Source: Chloranthus sessilifolius
Taxonomy: Eukaryota; Streptophyta; Magnoliopsida; Chloranthales; Chloranthaceae
Length of the DNA: 64,000 bases
Reading direction: 5' to 3'
Assembly: GCA_021018995.1 (NCBI GenBank)
Contig: CM037585.1
Span: 120,178,331 to 120,242,330 of the forward strand
The first letter of the stretch is position 1. Every line of letters begins with the position of its first letter. Below the pieces are notes generated by a model that searched no databases, had not been told where the DNA came from, and worked only from the letters and a program-made list of their open reading frames with translations. Positions 12,296-24,932 of this stretch are shown here, piece by piece. Made by a program: the position numbers and the translations under genes.

Positions 12296-14897
12296 TGTGA
12301 CAGCCCAAATTTCCGTGCTCAGAAATCCGTGCCATCAGGATCATACTCTGGATGATCCCCAGGACAAATCATGAAGTGTTTGCTCGTACAGCAGAAACCA
12401 AGCAGACACGGTCCAGCAGTGGTAGATCGAGTCATCACACAAGACATTTAAAATAAATGAATGCAATAAATAAAACATGTATCTCTATATATACCAAAAG
12501 AATACACATTCTCAAAAAGGAACCAAGAAGAACCATTGGTGATGGACATCCATCACCCAAACAATGGTTCCTGATAGTGGTTCCGAGTAGAATGTATAAA
12601 TAATACAATAAGTAAAGTCTACTGAAAATATATACAAAAAGTGGCCACCAAGCACACAATAGTCCAGATATCAAACATGCAAAAACATCAAACTCAAATA
12701 CCCAGGCTACGGGTAGAACTCATCTGCCTGGATGTCCGTTTCCTCGTCCTCACTCCTGGTCCTGGTAATCAAGGTCGCCTTGCTCGGAGCTACAAATTTC
12801 TCGTAACCTATAAATGATTAGAAACAGGGTGAGCTACATCATAGCTCAGTAGAAGAATATAAATTAAAGTTGCATATTAATTGTAAAACATGGTTGCTGA
12901 AGATATGAACAGAACTGAACAAATGCAAACAGATGTGTCAATATGGGGAAATTATCAAAGCAGGCAGAATTTATCGGAATTGACCAAAATGTGATGCATA
13001 CAGTGTATAATGACTTAGAATAATAAACTTAAGTAACTCCCGTGAGTATAGCACGTGGTAGCCAGATTTGGTCCGATGGGTAATCCCGACCATCGTCATT
13101 CACATGAACAATTTTAGGAAATGCAGTAATGTCTCAACTATGGAGTGCCATTGTGCCGAGGATTTTTAAGCAGATGCACGAGTGTACTAGAAATGGATAT
13201 ACCGCCGAGTCGGTGGGATTCGTCAGAGTATTAAACCATAAATCACATGCAGATAAATCTTATTGAACGGGAATCAGATGACAGATATCAGAGTTATCAG
13301 AGTTAGCACACATATGCTAGACATGACTGGACTGTAAAATCGGACTATGCAGTCAAATACAAAAGCTTGATAAAAAATAAATGCAATTTCGAATGGATTC
13401 CCCTACCTTAGGTCAGACCTCTTCTAAGCAAATCCAAAGCCTTTCAGAAAGTCATGGTCTGATCCTTGACCCTATACATAGTATTCTAAGTGTCAGGGAT
13501 GTCAGAACATAAATTGGCACAATGTCCAGTTAAGTTTTATTCACAAAACTAATACATGCAGAAAACAGGGGTGATTGATCGATCACCACTCTTATTGATC
13601 GATCAATCCCTCTTGTTGATCGATCAATGACCTCATTGATCGATCAACACTCTCTTCTCTTTAACAAGCAACAGAGTAAATTGATCGATCAATAGCCTCT
13701 ATTGATCAATCACTACTCCTCATTGATCGATCAACACCTCTATTGATCGATCAATAATCCTTTTTCTTCACACTTTGGCACAACCAAAATTGATCGATCA
13801 CCAACTTGGTTGATCGATCAATGCCCTCATTGATCGATCAATAGCCTAAAATCTCAATTTTCTTACCTTCTGTTCACATTTAAAATTTATACAGATTGAT
13901 CGATCAATACACACTAGTGATCGATCAATGCCTTCATTAATCGATCACCACCAGTCATTGATCGATCACGCTCTTGTTGATCGATCAATACCCAGGATTG
14001 ATCGATCAATGCCCTTCGAGCATTGAACTTCCAGAATCTTCAAGGTTCCTGTTCCCTTATTTGTCCTATACAGATTGATCGATCAATGCCTTTATTGATC
14101 GATCACCACCAGTCATTGATCGATCAATACCTTCATTGATCGATCAATAATGACAAAACTCTTGTCATTAATGGAGGTCATCTACTTCCCTATTTTCAAC
14201 CCATTTTCATTAATGGCTTCTTGCAACCATTAATACACACACAAATACGTATATATGGCTCTCCGTAGCCCAACTCAAACATACAAATTCACCTTTTGTT
14301 GGGCCCTTTTTGGGGTTTCGGTAGATCTATCCGAAAGAGGGTTTCGAATCCGAAACTTGAGTTGTATCGCCGGTGCGACTCCGATATGTAAGTATCAACT
14401 TCCGATTCAGCACGCAAGGGCTTCACACGCACCTAGACCGTACTTGAGTTCACCCCTTTGAACTACACATACCCTTTCTAAGATTTACGCACGATCTCGG
14501 CACCTCTAACCCTATTTCCTCACAAATCACTTTCAATCTTACTTAGCCACAGATCTCTTTGCTCAAGAACTAGAGGAAGAAGAAGAGAAAACACCTCTCC
14601 AGGTCTCTCCCTTCCCTTATAAGCCACCCAAACTGAAATATCTTTGATATTTTAGTTTAGGCCCTCATTTGCACTCCGATGTTAAGCGCGCACACAGTCG
14701 CTACGGCGCAACATGCTACGTTGCCACCTTACACAACTCAGACTTAAGTGAAAATACACGTGTGAACTCATCTAACCATGGTGCTACTTTACGTCAACTA
14801 ATATTAATTATCAATTTTCAAATCAGTCTCATTTTCTGTGTCGGGCACGCATACCGAAACAGTCTGGTTTCTTGTTCGAATTTTTCAGGTTGTTACA
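12296..14897 (-). mobile_element. Element E: solo LTR inserted in B
   Basis: It runs from TGTGACAGCCC to AGGTTGTTACA with a perfect 5-bp target duplication ACCGA (12291-12295 and 14898-14902), 2602 bp. GGGTGAGCTACATCATAGC near 12828 is the antisense of a motif common in Tekay-like LTRs, so the element is in minus orientation. Its relative at 45.19-47.73 kb has LTR, PPT and pol end in the same orientation. Short unrelated ORFs inside are not considered genes. Confidence 0.9.
13566..14155. repeat. ATTGATCGATCAAT word array in LTR E
   Basis: Roughly twenty TTGATCGATCAA or one-base variants are separated by 6-20 bases of changing filler, with two interruptions without words. The 14-base core is a perfect palindrome. 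The same word fills 46500-47050 in the related LTR F, though the fillers differ. Confidence 0.9.
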
Positions 14898-15272
14898 ACC
14901 GAAGTTAATGAGAATCCTGATTTTGTATCGAAAGACGAGGCAGATCTTCCACCCGAGGAGTTTTACCCTTAGAATTCTTCTGGTGATTTGAATGTGGTAC
15001 AATTTTTAAATGATTTTTCTTTGAAACAATTATGACTTATCTCGTGGATATTGATGTAAGTACTATTGTTTGTGTGACGTACGGCCCACCGGTGGTACTC
15101 TTGGGTTTTGTATTTATTTTATTTTATTTTGGACATTGAAGCATTTAATTCGTTATGATGGCTTGATCTCTATTGATACCAAAGAAATTTTGTATTTAAA
15201 TTGTGAATTATGATCTAGCGGCCTGATATTTCTATATTTTCTGATTTAGAAATATCGAGTCGTTACAGTAAG

Positions 15273-15519
15273 AGAGAAGGTCCTCACCGATGTGAAGTCC
15301 AAACCAATCAGGACGACAAAGTAATGAAATCTATTGAAATTGATGCCCCTACTTTTGATAGAAAAAGATAACCTAAAGTCTATCTCGAATGGGTCGCCGA
15401 CATGGAAAACTACTTCGAGTGGTATGCCATATTCGAGGAGCGTAAAGTCTGATTTGCGAAGGTCAACCGTTTGGGTCAAGCTAGAATTTATTGGTTGGGA
15501 TGTGAACGTCGTAGGCAGT
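15273..15519 (+). pseudogene. element A gag, middle piece (left copy of duplication)
   Basis: This continues the gag after the B insertion. The frame reads VMKSIEIDAPTFD, then YLEWVADMENYFEWYAIFEE, then AKVNRLGQARIYW, the usual start of a Ty3/gypsy retrotransposon gag domain. In-frame stops occur near 15369 and 15450. From 15321 to 15519 the sequence is repeated with one mismatch at 23479-23677, on the other side of element C. Confidence 0.75.
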
Positions 15520-17403
15520 TGATAAGTAGTGAAAAATACCATTTCTCACCCCTAAACATGAGCCTTGAAAGACCCTTGAGAGGACTAAATAAGTGCTTTA
15601 GTGTTCATATTGCAGCTAACCAAAAAGACAGGTCCAAATCCGAAAACCATCCTAAAATGATCAAAAAGCTGACAACGCATGTCAAGCTCAAAGAGGGAGT
15701 GAAGAAATAGCCTCAGCAATGGCTAAAAAGGTCCTAAAAGAGCAAGAAAAGACCTGAAGAAGAAGAAGGATCCATTCGCAAAGAAGAATGGAAGCTAAAA
15801 GTCAATTCGCAAAGAACTTATACTATTCGCAAAGAACCTTGAACTTTGCGAAAAGAAGAAAACACTCCTCGAATAGAAGAATGACCTTTGCGAAAAGAAG
15901 AAAACACTCTGCGAAAAGAAGAGAAGTCCTTTGCGAAAAGATCTCCGAAGCCAAAATGGTTTGCGAAAAGATCTCCGAAGCCAAAATACTTTGCGAAAAG
16001 ATCTCCACGAAGCCAAAATGCTTTGCGAAGAGAGCTTCGAGCCAAACTACTTTGAAAAAGCCCTTAAACTATGCGAAATGGCATTCGGGGATTTGGCACT
16101 CGTCCAAGGGTATTTCAGAAACTTTGCACCCCAATGCGTTTTAAAACCCAAGGACATTAGGAAGATTCGAGCACGAACCAAAGGCATATTCCACCCCATG
16201 TGAACACCCAAAGATGAAATTACTGGCGGGAACTTCAGAAGCTCAAGCAGATTTTTGAATTACATAACGAATTGATGCCTCTGTTTCACGATTGGTGAAC
16301 GGATCAAGCATTTCGATTGGCGAGCAGATCCGGATCACGGTGCTCGACTCCTATTGGTTGATACAGATCTATCCAATTCGATTGGTTGATACACATCCGA
16401 AGGCTTAGGAAAAACTATAAATAGACGAACCATTTGCCCAATTTGGGTATCCAGATTTTAGAGTTTTCATCTCTGTTTCATTCCGGTCGGATAGCTTATC
16501 CGAACCCCTGTAATCCCTTCTTGTAGTTTACCTTTGAGAGCCATTGTGAGTGATTTGTACTTCCAAGTTCGGATTCAAGATCAGAATCGAGGGCTCTTCG
16601 AGAAGCTCATCAGAAGTCCGAGGGCTCTCTAAGAAGCCGTGCTCTGTAATTGTAACGTTGGATTTTAAAAGGTTCATGTAATTTGTGTCTTCTCCATTGG
16701 AGTCATGTCGAGGGTTCAATGTTCACCTTAGTGCATTAGACTTCTTTAGATTCACTCATCCGCATCCAACTTCCCTTAATTCATCATCCTGCGAATTAGC
16801 GTTGGTAACCTAATTCAAGCAAAGATTCTGATGATGTTCATGTTACGAACTAAAGAATAGGCCACTAGTCGATGATCTGTGACCATTTAAGTGGATGATC
16901 ACAGACCATAAGTCTAAACCTATTCCTTAATTCGGATTTATTTCTCTTACATCTGTGGTAGCCGAGATGAAGATTGAATCTGCCTGTTGAACTCTGATTC
17001 TCCATTAAAATTCGAGAGGCTAAAGTACATGAAGCTATTATTTCGCATTTGTCTTATTTTAAACACCTCCCCAACTCGGATCCGGATCATGTAGTTAGTT
17101 CTTTTCTTTATTTGCTTATAGTTAAATGTGACACAATCCAACACTCTCTTTTATCTATTCTTTATTTTAGATAATTATAGAGCGGATCTTATACAGATCT
17201 GGAGGTTTATCTCTGTTTAGACAAACTTCTCGTGGACGATCTTGAAATACTTACTTTTAAAACTTGCTACGATCTTGCGGGCTGTTAGCCCCAATGTCTT
17301 GATATCCCTTTCATAAGTTAACATCCATATAACCTAGCATTCTTTAATTCTTTAATTTTTGATTCATAATGCACACAATTATGGCACACTTGGAGCGACA
17401 ACA
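15520..17403 (+). repeat. 5' LTR of element C
   Basis: It starts at TGATAAG and probably ends at GCGACAACA just before the primer site. Positions 15776-16060 hold TTCGCAAAG and CTTTGCGAA words in both orientations. The end is inferred from the primer site, because the other LTR is truncated before it. Confidence 0.7.
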
Positions 17404-17404
17404 A

Positions 17405-17424
17405 GTTTTTGGCGCTGTCGGGAA
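17405..17424 (+). other. primer-binding site, Athila/Tat type
   Basis: GTTTTTGGCGCTGTCGGGAA is a worn form of the GGCGCCGTTGCCGGGG site used by plant Athila/Tat elements (tRNA-Asp-like). It sits where the 5' LTR should end. Confidence 0.65.
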
Positions 17425-20400
17425 GTTTGTTCTAAAATAGATAGACCTATGTTTATTTTCATTTATTTTAATTTTGCTTTAAACGCACTTTGCATTCCAA
17501 GTGCTTGATTAAATGTCTCTGAGCTTTTGTATAGAAAACTTTGTTTCTTGAAATTTTATTTTTATTTTTATTTTTTTTATATTTTTACGAGTTTTATTCT
17601 TTGCCTTCTAGTTATTTGAATAAATGTCACGCCACTCTTTTGTCTTTTGTCAAATTTGGGCGTGCTTTGAGTTTTCTTTTATTTTTGTCAATACTTGAAT
17701 AAGGTACTGCAGCTTTTGGATGTTTGCAGATCTGGAGCACCGTCAACAAGGAGCATCTGGACCAAAGTAGCAGATGCTTGAGTTTGCATCCTTCTCCTTT
17801 GCATTCATTTTCTATTTTTAAATTCTTGAGAACCAGCGATTCTTTGTGTTTAATGTTTGTTTTGATTATAATTTACTGCTTTGTCTTTTAGGCATCTTGA
17901 TTTTTTTACAAAACCAAATACAAAATAAAAGAAGTCAAAACACAAATAGAAAATCTCCGAGAGTTGTTTCTCATTATTTTCGTGATAGTAAATAAGGGCT
18001 CTTGTTGAGCCGGGCTGATCAAAACAAGTAAAAAAAAATTATAATAAAAAATAGAAAATTATAAAACAATATAGATATCTTCCTGGATAATGTTTTTCTC
18101 CATTTGCATCCACTTTTCCCATCTGGACTCTTTGAGATCATTTTTTTTTTAGGAATCATGTAGGATAATGAGTAGTGAATCATAGGTGTTTTGAATATTC
18201 AATGGACCCACTAATTTTATTTTCCTTGAGATTTCTTCATCATAAAGGGTCTCAAATTGTGTGAACCTGCTTTTAATATGTGCTCCCATGCTTCATTATT
18301 TCTTTTTTCATACACATCATCAACAAAGGGTCAATCTTATGAATCTTGCTTTTCCGTATTCCTCGCTAATCATTTTTATAATCACTTAGATTCATAAGTA
18401 TCTCGTGCTTTTGGGTTTGTTTCTTTGGGCTTAGGATATATCATTTGGCATTAGATTTTCTGTTTTAGGAATTTTAGTTTCAAATTTCGCTTTTTAGATC
18501 GTTGATTTTTTTCTTTCTTAGGTTAATGTGTCCTCGTTTCTTGATTTTCGTCATTTTACGTGAGTATAGTTAGTTTATAACTTTGTTTTCCTATTTTGCA
18601 TTCACAAATTCAGTTTTTGTATCAACACTTTTCTTTTTCTTTTTAACTTTGTATTCAGGTCCTTACCTTGCTTTTTTGTTTCTCTGTTATTAGCATTAGT
18701 TTCCTTTCATTTGCATAGTAATCCTTCTATTTGTTAGATTTTATTTAGCAATTCTAGCATTGTTTTGTTGATTTTTCTTGCATTTGTATATCATGTTTTC
18801 CTTTTCCTTGCTCATATCTTCGCTTTTACATTTTTATTTTTCTGCTTGCATATAGTTTAGATTTTTTATGTTCTTAGTTTTTCTTTCTTCTTTTACCTAC
18901 GCCCTAGTCTCTCATTGTTCAGAACATTGAGGACAACGTTCATCTTAGGTTTGGGGATCCATTGAGAAAGAAGGAAAAGGAGATCAAATTCAAAGGAGTC
19001 TGCTTTGTGCAAGGCACTCACCAACTTGATCATCAAGTTCTCTCTCTTGAGACTGCTCCTCTCCTCTTCCACAAGTTACCAAGGTACCTTTTGCTGCCTC
19101 TTTTCTTTTCACCAATTGGAACTCAAACTCTCCCAAAATCAAATATGTATTTTGGGAGATCATCAAACACTACTGTGATTATTTCTTCCTCCTTACAAAG
19201 GAGCAAGAAGAGGAGTCGTTGGTAGTTCTAAACAAAGACAAGAAAGCAATTATCGGACCATTGCCGATTTAGGAGGACTAAACCCAAATTGTATGCATGC
19301 ATTTGTTTCTGCTTCTTAGTTTCATTGCTTCTTAGTTTCGCTTTTCGCCTAATTTTTTTCTTTTCTTTCGGTTTCTGTTTTCATAAATTCTACCATTTAG
19401 ATCATAGTGAGCTCGCTATTTTCTTTGTTTTTCCTTACAACAACAAGTGAGGACACGGTTCCTCTCACGTTTCCCCAATTTCAGGTTGTTACTCACTTAT
19501 TGGGGAATTAAATGCGTAGTTACTCGCCTCCCACACGCATGCTAATGCTACTTAATGACCCATGATTCTCGGGCCATGAGCATTACCAATGCCCCCCATT
19601 CAAGTCCCACCCTTCGGCTTCCCCACCTTACCTATAAATAACCAACCTCTACCAAATTCCCCACATCTTTCCCCACCCTTCCAAAATGGCCGAGCACCAA
19701 GCCAATAAGCCACCACACGCTTTTACCCCATGTGGCCGGACCCACCACCACCGAAGGTGCCAGATCCGCCCAGCCCTCTGGGACTAATTTGAAGAGGTCC
19801 TCGCGATTTGGCCAAAGAAAAGGAGGCCCAACTCCAGCGTCCTCAGAAAAAACAAAAAAATCAACCTTCCCCTGCCACTTCCACCCCTCCACCGCCCCCA
19901 CCCCTCCCTAAAACACGTCCTATTCTGTCTTTATTTTTTCTTTTTTTTTATGTAAAATATTTCTAGTTAATAAACTTTACTTTCTCCCATTCTCCATGTC
20001 ATTTATGCTTTGTTTATTTTTTTCTTCTTATTGTTTCTTTGCTTGTTTCAATTTTTCCAGATAAAGTGACCATGCCACCTTTGAACCAAGTGAGGACACG
20101 TTCCCCATAGGTTTGGGGTGTGGCGGACAAGTCTGCCTAGGAATAGTTAACATAAGGGCAGCAGAATCACCTAAGTAATTAGGAAATGTATTAATTTACT
20201 TTAGAATCATGACAACTAGAAAATTTAAAATTCCTTGCCAAATTTAGACATTCTAAACCTTGCGATATATTCTACATTTCCATGATGATTACACCATAAA
20301 AACATCGGTATCAAAGACGTAGTAAGTCAAAAGGAAGAGAAAAGGTAAAGATATACTTAAAAGCTCAAGGAAAACCATAACCGAGAATTGAGCCCATATA

Positions 20401-21670
20401 TTTTCCATCTCACATTGAAGAGTGGTGAGGCAATTTTTACGATTCAAAGGATTGGTGAGGCATTAGATCCACTAGAAGTTAGGAAACTCCAAATTAAAAC
20501 AAGTAACAAGACTCATGAAACGAGGAAAGATCAAGGCCTTCTTTGGAATGACTTGAACCTAATGAACCAACCAAGAAAAATCTGCCTGTTTGTACCCCAT
20601 TTGAGTCAGAAATCCTACAATTCTTCATCAAAATACTCAAAAGTACTTTTTGAACCTATGGAACCAATTCAGCCTTCCCTCACTCGAGAATTCGGGAGGT
20701 AAAGGAGAAAGAAGCGAAGATGGACCATTTCGGGCAACATCAAGAAAATGAAGAGAAAATACCTCAAAAAGCAGGCAATATGGTGACCGAGAAAGAAGAG
20801 ACAAACAATGTGAAAAGTTGCAAGCAAAAAGGCAAAAAGGGACCTTATGTTGAAAATGCAAGATCAAAGAAAGAACTGATCACTTTGTGAATGTGAGAAT
20901 CTCGAAAAGAAGAAGAAAGAAGCTAAACTCAAAAGGTGGAGTCATGAACCATCTCCGCACTTCCCGAGTTCTCAAATTCAAACCTCTGCTCAAATTGCCT
21001 TTCCTTGAAACTTCACTCCATAAGCCATACAAACAAACCTAGATTAAAAGCCCTTGTGATCCAAAGTTGAGTGAGTCATGTGGAGATGAGAAGTGACCCA
21101 ATCTATGGTGAGGAGATGTCAATGATGCCATTGCCTAAGAATCATGCCTATGCTCATGCTTACTGAGATCCATTTGGGAGATGTAATGCTCTTGAGCTTG
21201 AGTGAAAATGAACCCCTCAACAAAAACAACGATGAGAGTATACCCGGTGAGTGTTTGGGTTGGAACTTGAGCACCTTAAGTATGACTTATAACCTAATTT
21301 TTATCCATAGGATGAGCTTCTCACATTTGTATGATTTTCTATTTGTTCACAGATTGGAAATATTGAAACATTCATGAGGTTTATAAATGTTTAAATTCTG
21401 CAAACAATAATCAAATTTTCATTTCATCATTGATTCAAGAGTAACTAACCTGCTCCTTGATTGCTCATTTGATAATATTGCCTTGATGTTAACTGCTTTC
21501 ATGGAGAAGTTTGTGGGTACCTTCACTGAAAACCCTCAGAGACTTCACTCCTCCTCTAGGGATCACCTAGGGGTTTAAAAGGCTTGTTGCATATGCTAAA
21601 TGCACATGCTTCCTACAAAAGTGGCTCTTTACTTTGTTTTTATGTTTCTTTGCTGGGACTAGCAAAGCTT
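17425..21670 (+). other. interior of element C, no coding domain seen
   Basis: This is about 4.2 kb of T-rich sequence followed by a purine-rich part. Short open frames (for example 18962-19225) have no recognisable motif. A proline-rich stretch at 19740-19915 could be the relic of a gag end but cannot be assigned. Three TTTGGGG phrases (18952, 20110, 21672) each follow a GAGGACA or CTTAGG-type phrase. Confidence 0.6.
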
Positions 21671-21683
21671 AGGTTTGGGGGTG
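21671..21683 (+). other. polypurine tract of element C
   Basis: AGGTTTGGGGGTG directly precedes TGATAAG at 21684, the usual end of Athila/Tat interiors, and fixes the 3' LTR start. Confidence 0.75.
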
Positions 21684-23479
21684 TGATAAGTAGTGAAAAA
21701 TACCATTTCTCACCCCTAAACATGAGCCTTGAAAGACCCTTGAGAGGACTAAATAAGTGCTTTAGTGTTCATATTGCAGCTAACCAAAAAGACAGGTCCA
21801 AATCCGAAAACCATCCTAAAATGATCAAAAAGTTGACAACGCATGTCAAGCTCAAAGAGGGAGTGAAGAAATAGCCTCAGCAATGGCTAAAAAGGTCCTA
21901 AAAGAGCAAGAAAAGACCTGAAGAAGAAGAACGATCCATTCGCAAAGAAGAATGGAAGCTAAAAGACAATTCGCAAAGAACCTCTACTATTCGCAAAGAA
22001 CCTTGAACTTTGCGAAAAGAAGAAAACACTGCTCGAATAGAAGAATGATCTTTGCGAAAAGAAGAAAACACTCTGCGAAAAGAAGAGAAGTCCTTTGCAA
22101 AAGATCTCCGAAGCCAAAATGGTTTGCGAAAAAGATCTCGAAGCCAAAATGCTTTTGAAAAGATCTCCGAAGCCAAAATGCTTTGCGAAGAGAGCTTGAG
22201 CCAAACTACTTTGAAAAAAGCCCTTAAACTATGCGAAATGGCATTCGGGATTTGCAACTCGTCCGAAGGGTATTTCAGAAACTTTGCACGCTAATGCGTT
22301 TTAAAACCCAAGGACATTAGGAAGATTACGAGCACTAACCAAAGGCATATTCCACCCCATGTGAACACCCAAAGATGAAATTACTTGGGAACTTCTAGAA
22401 GCTCAAACAGATTTTTGAATTACATAAGAATTGATGCCTCTGTTTCTCGATTGGTGAACCAGATCAAGCATTTCGATTGGCGAGCAGATCCGGATCCCGG
22501 TGCTCGACTCTATTGGTTGATCAGATCTATCCAATTCGATTGGTTGATACACATCCGAGGGCTTAGGAAAACTATAAATAGACTAACCATTTGCCCAATT
22601 TGGGTATCCATTTTAGAGTTTTCATCTCTGTTTCCCTCATTCCCTCGATAGCTTATCCGAACCCCTGTAATCCCTTCTTGTAGTTTACCTTTGAGAGCCA
22701 TTGTGAGTGATTTGTACTTCCAAGTTCGGATTCAAGATCAGAATCTGAGGGCTTCGAGAAGCTCAGATCCGTAAGTCCGAGGGCTCTCTAAGAAGCTCTG
22801 TAATTGTAACGTTGGATTTTAAAAGGTTGTAATTTGTGTCTTCTCCATTGGAGTCATGTCGAGGGTTACGAATGTTCACCTTAGTGCATTAGACTTCTTT
22901 AGATTCACTCATCCGCATCCAACTTCCCTTAATTCATCATCCTGTGCGAATTAGCGTTGGTAACCTAATTCAAAAGATTTACATTCTGATGATGTTCATG
23001 TTACGAACTAAAGAATAGGCTACTTAGCGTGATCTGTGACCATTTAAGTGGATGAGATCACGACCTATAAGTCTAAACCTATTCCTTAATTCGGATTTAT
23101 TTCTCTTACATCTGTGCTGGTAGCCAGATGAAGATTGAATCTGCTCTGTTGAACTACAGATTCTCCATTAAAATTCAGAGGCTAAAGTACATGAAGCTAT
23201 TATTTCTGCATTTGTCTTATTTTAAACACCTCCCCAACTCGGATCTGGATCATGTAGTTAGTTCTTTTCTTTATTTGCTTATAGTTAAATGTGACACAAT
23301 CCAACACTCTCTTTTATCTATTCTTTATTTTAGATAATTATAGAGCCAGATCTGGTAGCACAGATCTGGAGGTTTATCTCTCTGTTTAGACAAACTTCTC
23401 TGTGGACGATCTTGAAATACTTACTTTTAAAACTTGCTACAATTGGCCCTGATCTTGCAGGCCAGTGTTAGCCCCAATG
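21684..23479 (+). repeat. 3' LTR of element C, truncated
   Basis: It aligns with 15520-17303 and then stops at ...CCCCAATGT. The remaining about 100 bp present in the 5' LTR (17304-17403) are missing. The first 260 bases are almost identical between the LTRs; beyond that, many 1-4-base indels separate them. The word array is at 21935-22200. Confidence 0.8.
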
Positions 23480-24834
23480 TAATGAAATCTATTGAAATTG
23501 ACGCCCCTACTTTTGATAGAAAAAGATAACCTAAAGTCTATCTCGAATGGGTCGCCGACATGGAAAACTACTTCGAGTGGTATGCCATATTCGAGGAGCG
23601 TAAAGTCTGATTTGCGAAGGTCAACCGTTTGGGTCAAGCTAGAATTTATTGGTTGGGATGTGAACGTCGTAGGCAGTCCCAGGGTCTTCATCCCATTTTT
23701 ACTTGGGGGGAAATGAAGATCCAATTGAGTGAGAAATATGTTCTTCTATCCTATGATGAACGTATTCTCGATCAATGGCAATCATTGCGCCAAGGAAATT
23801 CATCGGTGACAGATTACATCGATAAGTTTGAAGATCTGATGACCCAGACCAATGTGGATGAGCCAGAAAGAGTTATCCTATCCCGATTTCAAATGGGCCT
23901 TCACCCAGAACTATAGAGGGAGTTCATTCCATACCTTTTTATCGATCTAGAAGAATATTTCTCTAGAGTCGAGGAATTAGAGAGGTATCTCCATGCCCCC
24001 GCCAGTGATCGATCTAAATCCCCTAATCCTGATTCTCGACCTAATCCTACTGAAATGGGGAATAATACCTATAGCCAATCCTCGAAACCTGTGAATCCTC
24101 ATTTTGACAAAGGTAAAGGATAATTAATCGAGAACTCTAAGAGCGCACCACAATAGTGTTATATGTGTTAAAGCTTTGATCACTTCACATCTCAATGTCC
24201 CAGTAAAACCCAAACCTTAATTATTCAAGAGCATCCCGAGAAACAGAACAATGAGTTAAAAGAAGAAGTGTACGGACTTATTGAAATGCTCAATGACGAG
24301 GAGGATGAAATTCCTGTGAAAACCGTTAGTTGTATTAGGAAAGATTTTATCGCCGAAGAAATTTGTAATAGTGTGTCCATACCACATGAGTTGTTAGAGT
24401 CGATAGAAACCTGTTAGCATTTTAACTTGCATGGGATTAATGAGAAGATTTTATTGAATGATGAAAATACGCAGGATGTCATTAACACAATGAATTTGTT
24501 TAATGAGCTTACTAATGACAGTTTTGTATTAATCCATGATAGTCCTGAGCATGTAAAAAAAAATTCGACCTAGAAAAGTGGTAATGATGGAAGTCTAAAT
24601 TTTTCTCTAGATAAGGATAATCATCTGATAGTTGCGGTGGAAGATCTTACACCTATTTTATGTCCTGTAACTGTATATTTTGACTCATTCCTTATTCCCC
24701 AAACAATCAAGCCGAGCCCCTTAAACCAATTCATAACCTATACCCTACCTGTGCGATATGAGAAAAGGTTGAATAAGGAGGTTCTAAAGTTTTCAAACTT
24801 CACTACCAATAAAGATAAACATTAGGCGTATCTC
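23479..24834 (+). pseudogene. element A gag, right copy, with zinc knuckle
   Basis: It begins with the second copy of the 199-bp gag block and continues as retrotransposon gag: QGLHPIFTWGEMKIQLSEKY, then DQWQSLRQGNSSVTDYIDKF, then FQMGLHPEL. A CX2CX4HX4C zinc knuckle follows at 24157-24198, with a TAA between the second Cys and the His. After it comes an acidic region (about 24230-24500) without protease motifs, and the frame decays up to the 3' LTR. The gag would bind RNA and form particles. There is no pol, and stops at about 23915, 24121, 24169, 24416 and 24571 disable it. Confidence 0.8.
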
Positions 24835-24932
24835 ACAACGTGGAAAGGCAAGCTAGGTGTTGAGCACTCAAAGTGCACTATACATGGGTTCTACAACTCA
24901 TCGGAGATGAGTTCTTCTAACCCGAGGAGAGT

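Larger units (their letters stand above)
7480..15267 (+). mobile_element. Element B: solo LTR (about 2.75 kb) split by solo LTRs D and E
   Basis: The ends are TGTAACGACTC at 7480 and GAGTCGTTACA at 15267, a perfect 11-bp inverted pair typical of Tekay/Del-like LTRs. Flanks GTAGG (7475-7479) and GTAAG (15268-15272) are a 5-bp target duplication with one change. B pieces are 7480-9486, 11917-12295 and 14898-15267. No internal region, PBS or PPT is present, so it is a solo LTR left by recombination. The CTACTAGCTTGTAGATTTTTAG motif near 12241 marks the plus orientation. A truncated relative lies at 48.83-50.38 kb, and its sequence runs straight through both points where D and E are inserted here. 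Confidence 0.85.
15520..23479 (+). mobile_element. Element C: non-coding Athila/Tat-like LTR element, 3' LTR truncated
   Basis: Two LTRs start TGATAAGTAGTG at 15520 and 21684. The interior (17404-21683) has an Athila/Tat-type primer site, the typical GTTTGGGGGTG polypurine end and phrases such as GTGAGGACACGTTCCCC, but no recognisable gag or pol. It is therefore a large non-autonomous (LARD-like) element. The 3' LTR stops at 23479, about 100 bp short of the 5' LTR, and is joined to a second copy of 199 bp of the host gag. This is not a normal 5-bp integration. Confidence 0.8.

Noticed and set aside
13566..14155. CRISPR-like regularly spaced repeats
   Set aside because: Repeats are only 12-14 bp, spacing is irregular, fillers are short and the context is a plant LTR with target duplication. 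No cas genes are present.
7480..15267. B as a DNA transposon because of its 11-bp perfect terminal inverted repeat
   Set aside because: The 5-bp target duplication, the TG...CA ends and close resemblance to Tekay-like LTR text fit a solo LTR better.
15788..16203. Open frames through the TTTGCGAA array as a Lys/Arg-rich protein
   Set aside because: The frames exist on both strands and in several phases because of the repeat; the array sits in an LTR and the second copy has different frames.
18962..19225. Short open frame in element C as a gag
   Set aside because: No gag, zinc-knuckle or protease motif; it is isolated in non-coding element interior.
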